Source of the DNA: Mycobacterium sp.
GTDB taxonomy: Bacteria; Actinomycetota; Actinomycetes; Mycobacteriales; Mycobacteriaceae
Reading direction: 5' to 3'
Length of the DNA: 7,049 nt
Assembly (NCBI GenBank): GCA_018500005.2
Contig: JAHBAP020000170.1
Span: forward strand, 1 to 7,049
Shown: piece by piece, positions 7,031 to 7,049 of the stretch
How the letters are laid out: each line of letters opens with the position of its first letter
Numbering within the stretch: the stretch's first letter is position 1
The notes under the pieces: generated by a model
What the model was told of the DNA's origin: nothing
The model's input: the letters and a program-made list of their open reading frames with translations, nothing else
Databases searched by the model: none
Position numbers and translations under genes: made by a program

Positions 7031-7049
7031 CTGTCTCTTATACACATCT
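7031..7049. other. Tn5 mosaic-end (Nextera-type) adapter remnant, not genomic
   Basis: The last 19 bases, CTGTCTCTTATACACATCT, are identical to the reverse complement of the engineered Tn5 mosaic end used in tagmentation libraries. The mosaic end is a synthetic hybrid of the natural IS50 outside and inside ends, so an exact copy is not expected in a wild genome. It sits flush with the end of the window and interrupts nuoI in mid-codon. I read it as untrimmed adapter at a contig end. True sequence therefore ends at 7030. Confidence 0.96.

Noticed and set aside
7031..7049. A genuine Tn5/IS50 insertion end
   Set aside because: Natural IS50 outside and inside ends each differ from the hybrid mosaic end; the match is to the synthetic sequence and nothing follows it.

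Overview
This window holds the 3' end of a type I NADH dehydrogenase (complex I, nuo) operon from a high-G+C actinobacterium. Six nuo genes lie on the minus strand in the classical order nuoI-J-K-L-M-N, read from right to left. The protein sequences closely resemble my recollection of the Mycobacterium tuberculosis Nuo proteins: the NuoI ferredoxin block, NuoK at the same 99 aa, and near-identical antiporter motifs. They differ enough in loops and termini that I infer a different species of Mycobacteriaceae, not the M. tuberculosis complex. That placement is by recall, not by a search.

Layout. 2-529 (+): the 3' part of a two-transmembrane DUF4239 (bestrophin-like) protein, cut by the left edge. 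536-2077 (-): nuoN. 2074-3624 (-): nuoM. 3630-5516 (-): nuoL. 5519-5818 (-): nuoK. 5815-6516 (-): nuoJ. 6513-7030 (-): nuoI, cut at its 5' end. 7031-7049: an exact 19-base Tn5 mosaic-end (Nextera-type) adapter, which is not genomic. No gene-free stretch longer than about 20 bases exists apart from the adapter. I see no RNA gene, repeat, IS element, CRISPR array or promoter. The operon promoter must lie off the right side, upstream of nuoA.

How the genes work together. NuoI carries clusters N6a and N6b and passes electrons towards the quinone site. NuoJ and NuoK are small membrane subunits that link the quinone cavity to the proton-pumping arm. NuoN, NuoM and NuoL are three related Mrp-type antiporter-like subunits, each with its channel glutamate and lysines intact. 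The genes are tightly packed: I/J, J/K and M/N overlap by 4 nt, K/L are 2 nt apart and L/M 5 nt apart. This implies one transcript with translational coupling.

I looked for an undescribed system and did not find one: this is a conserved housekeeping operon. The points most worth attention are technical (adapter carry-over that truncates nuoI and creates false ORFs), the nuoM start with its very strong ribosome-binding site, and the tail-to-tail junction with the DUF4239 gene.
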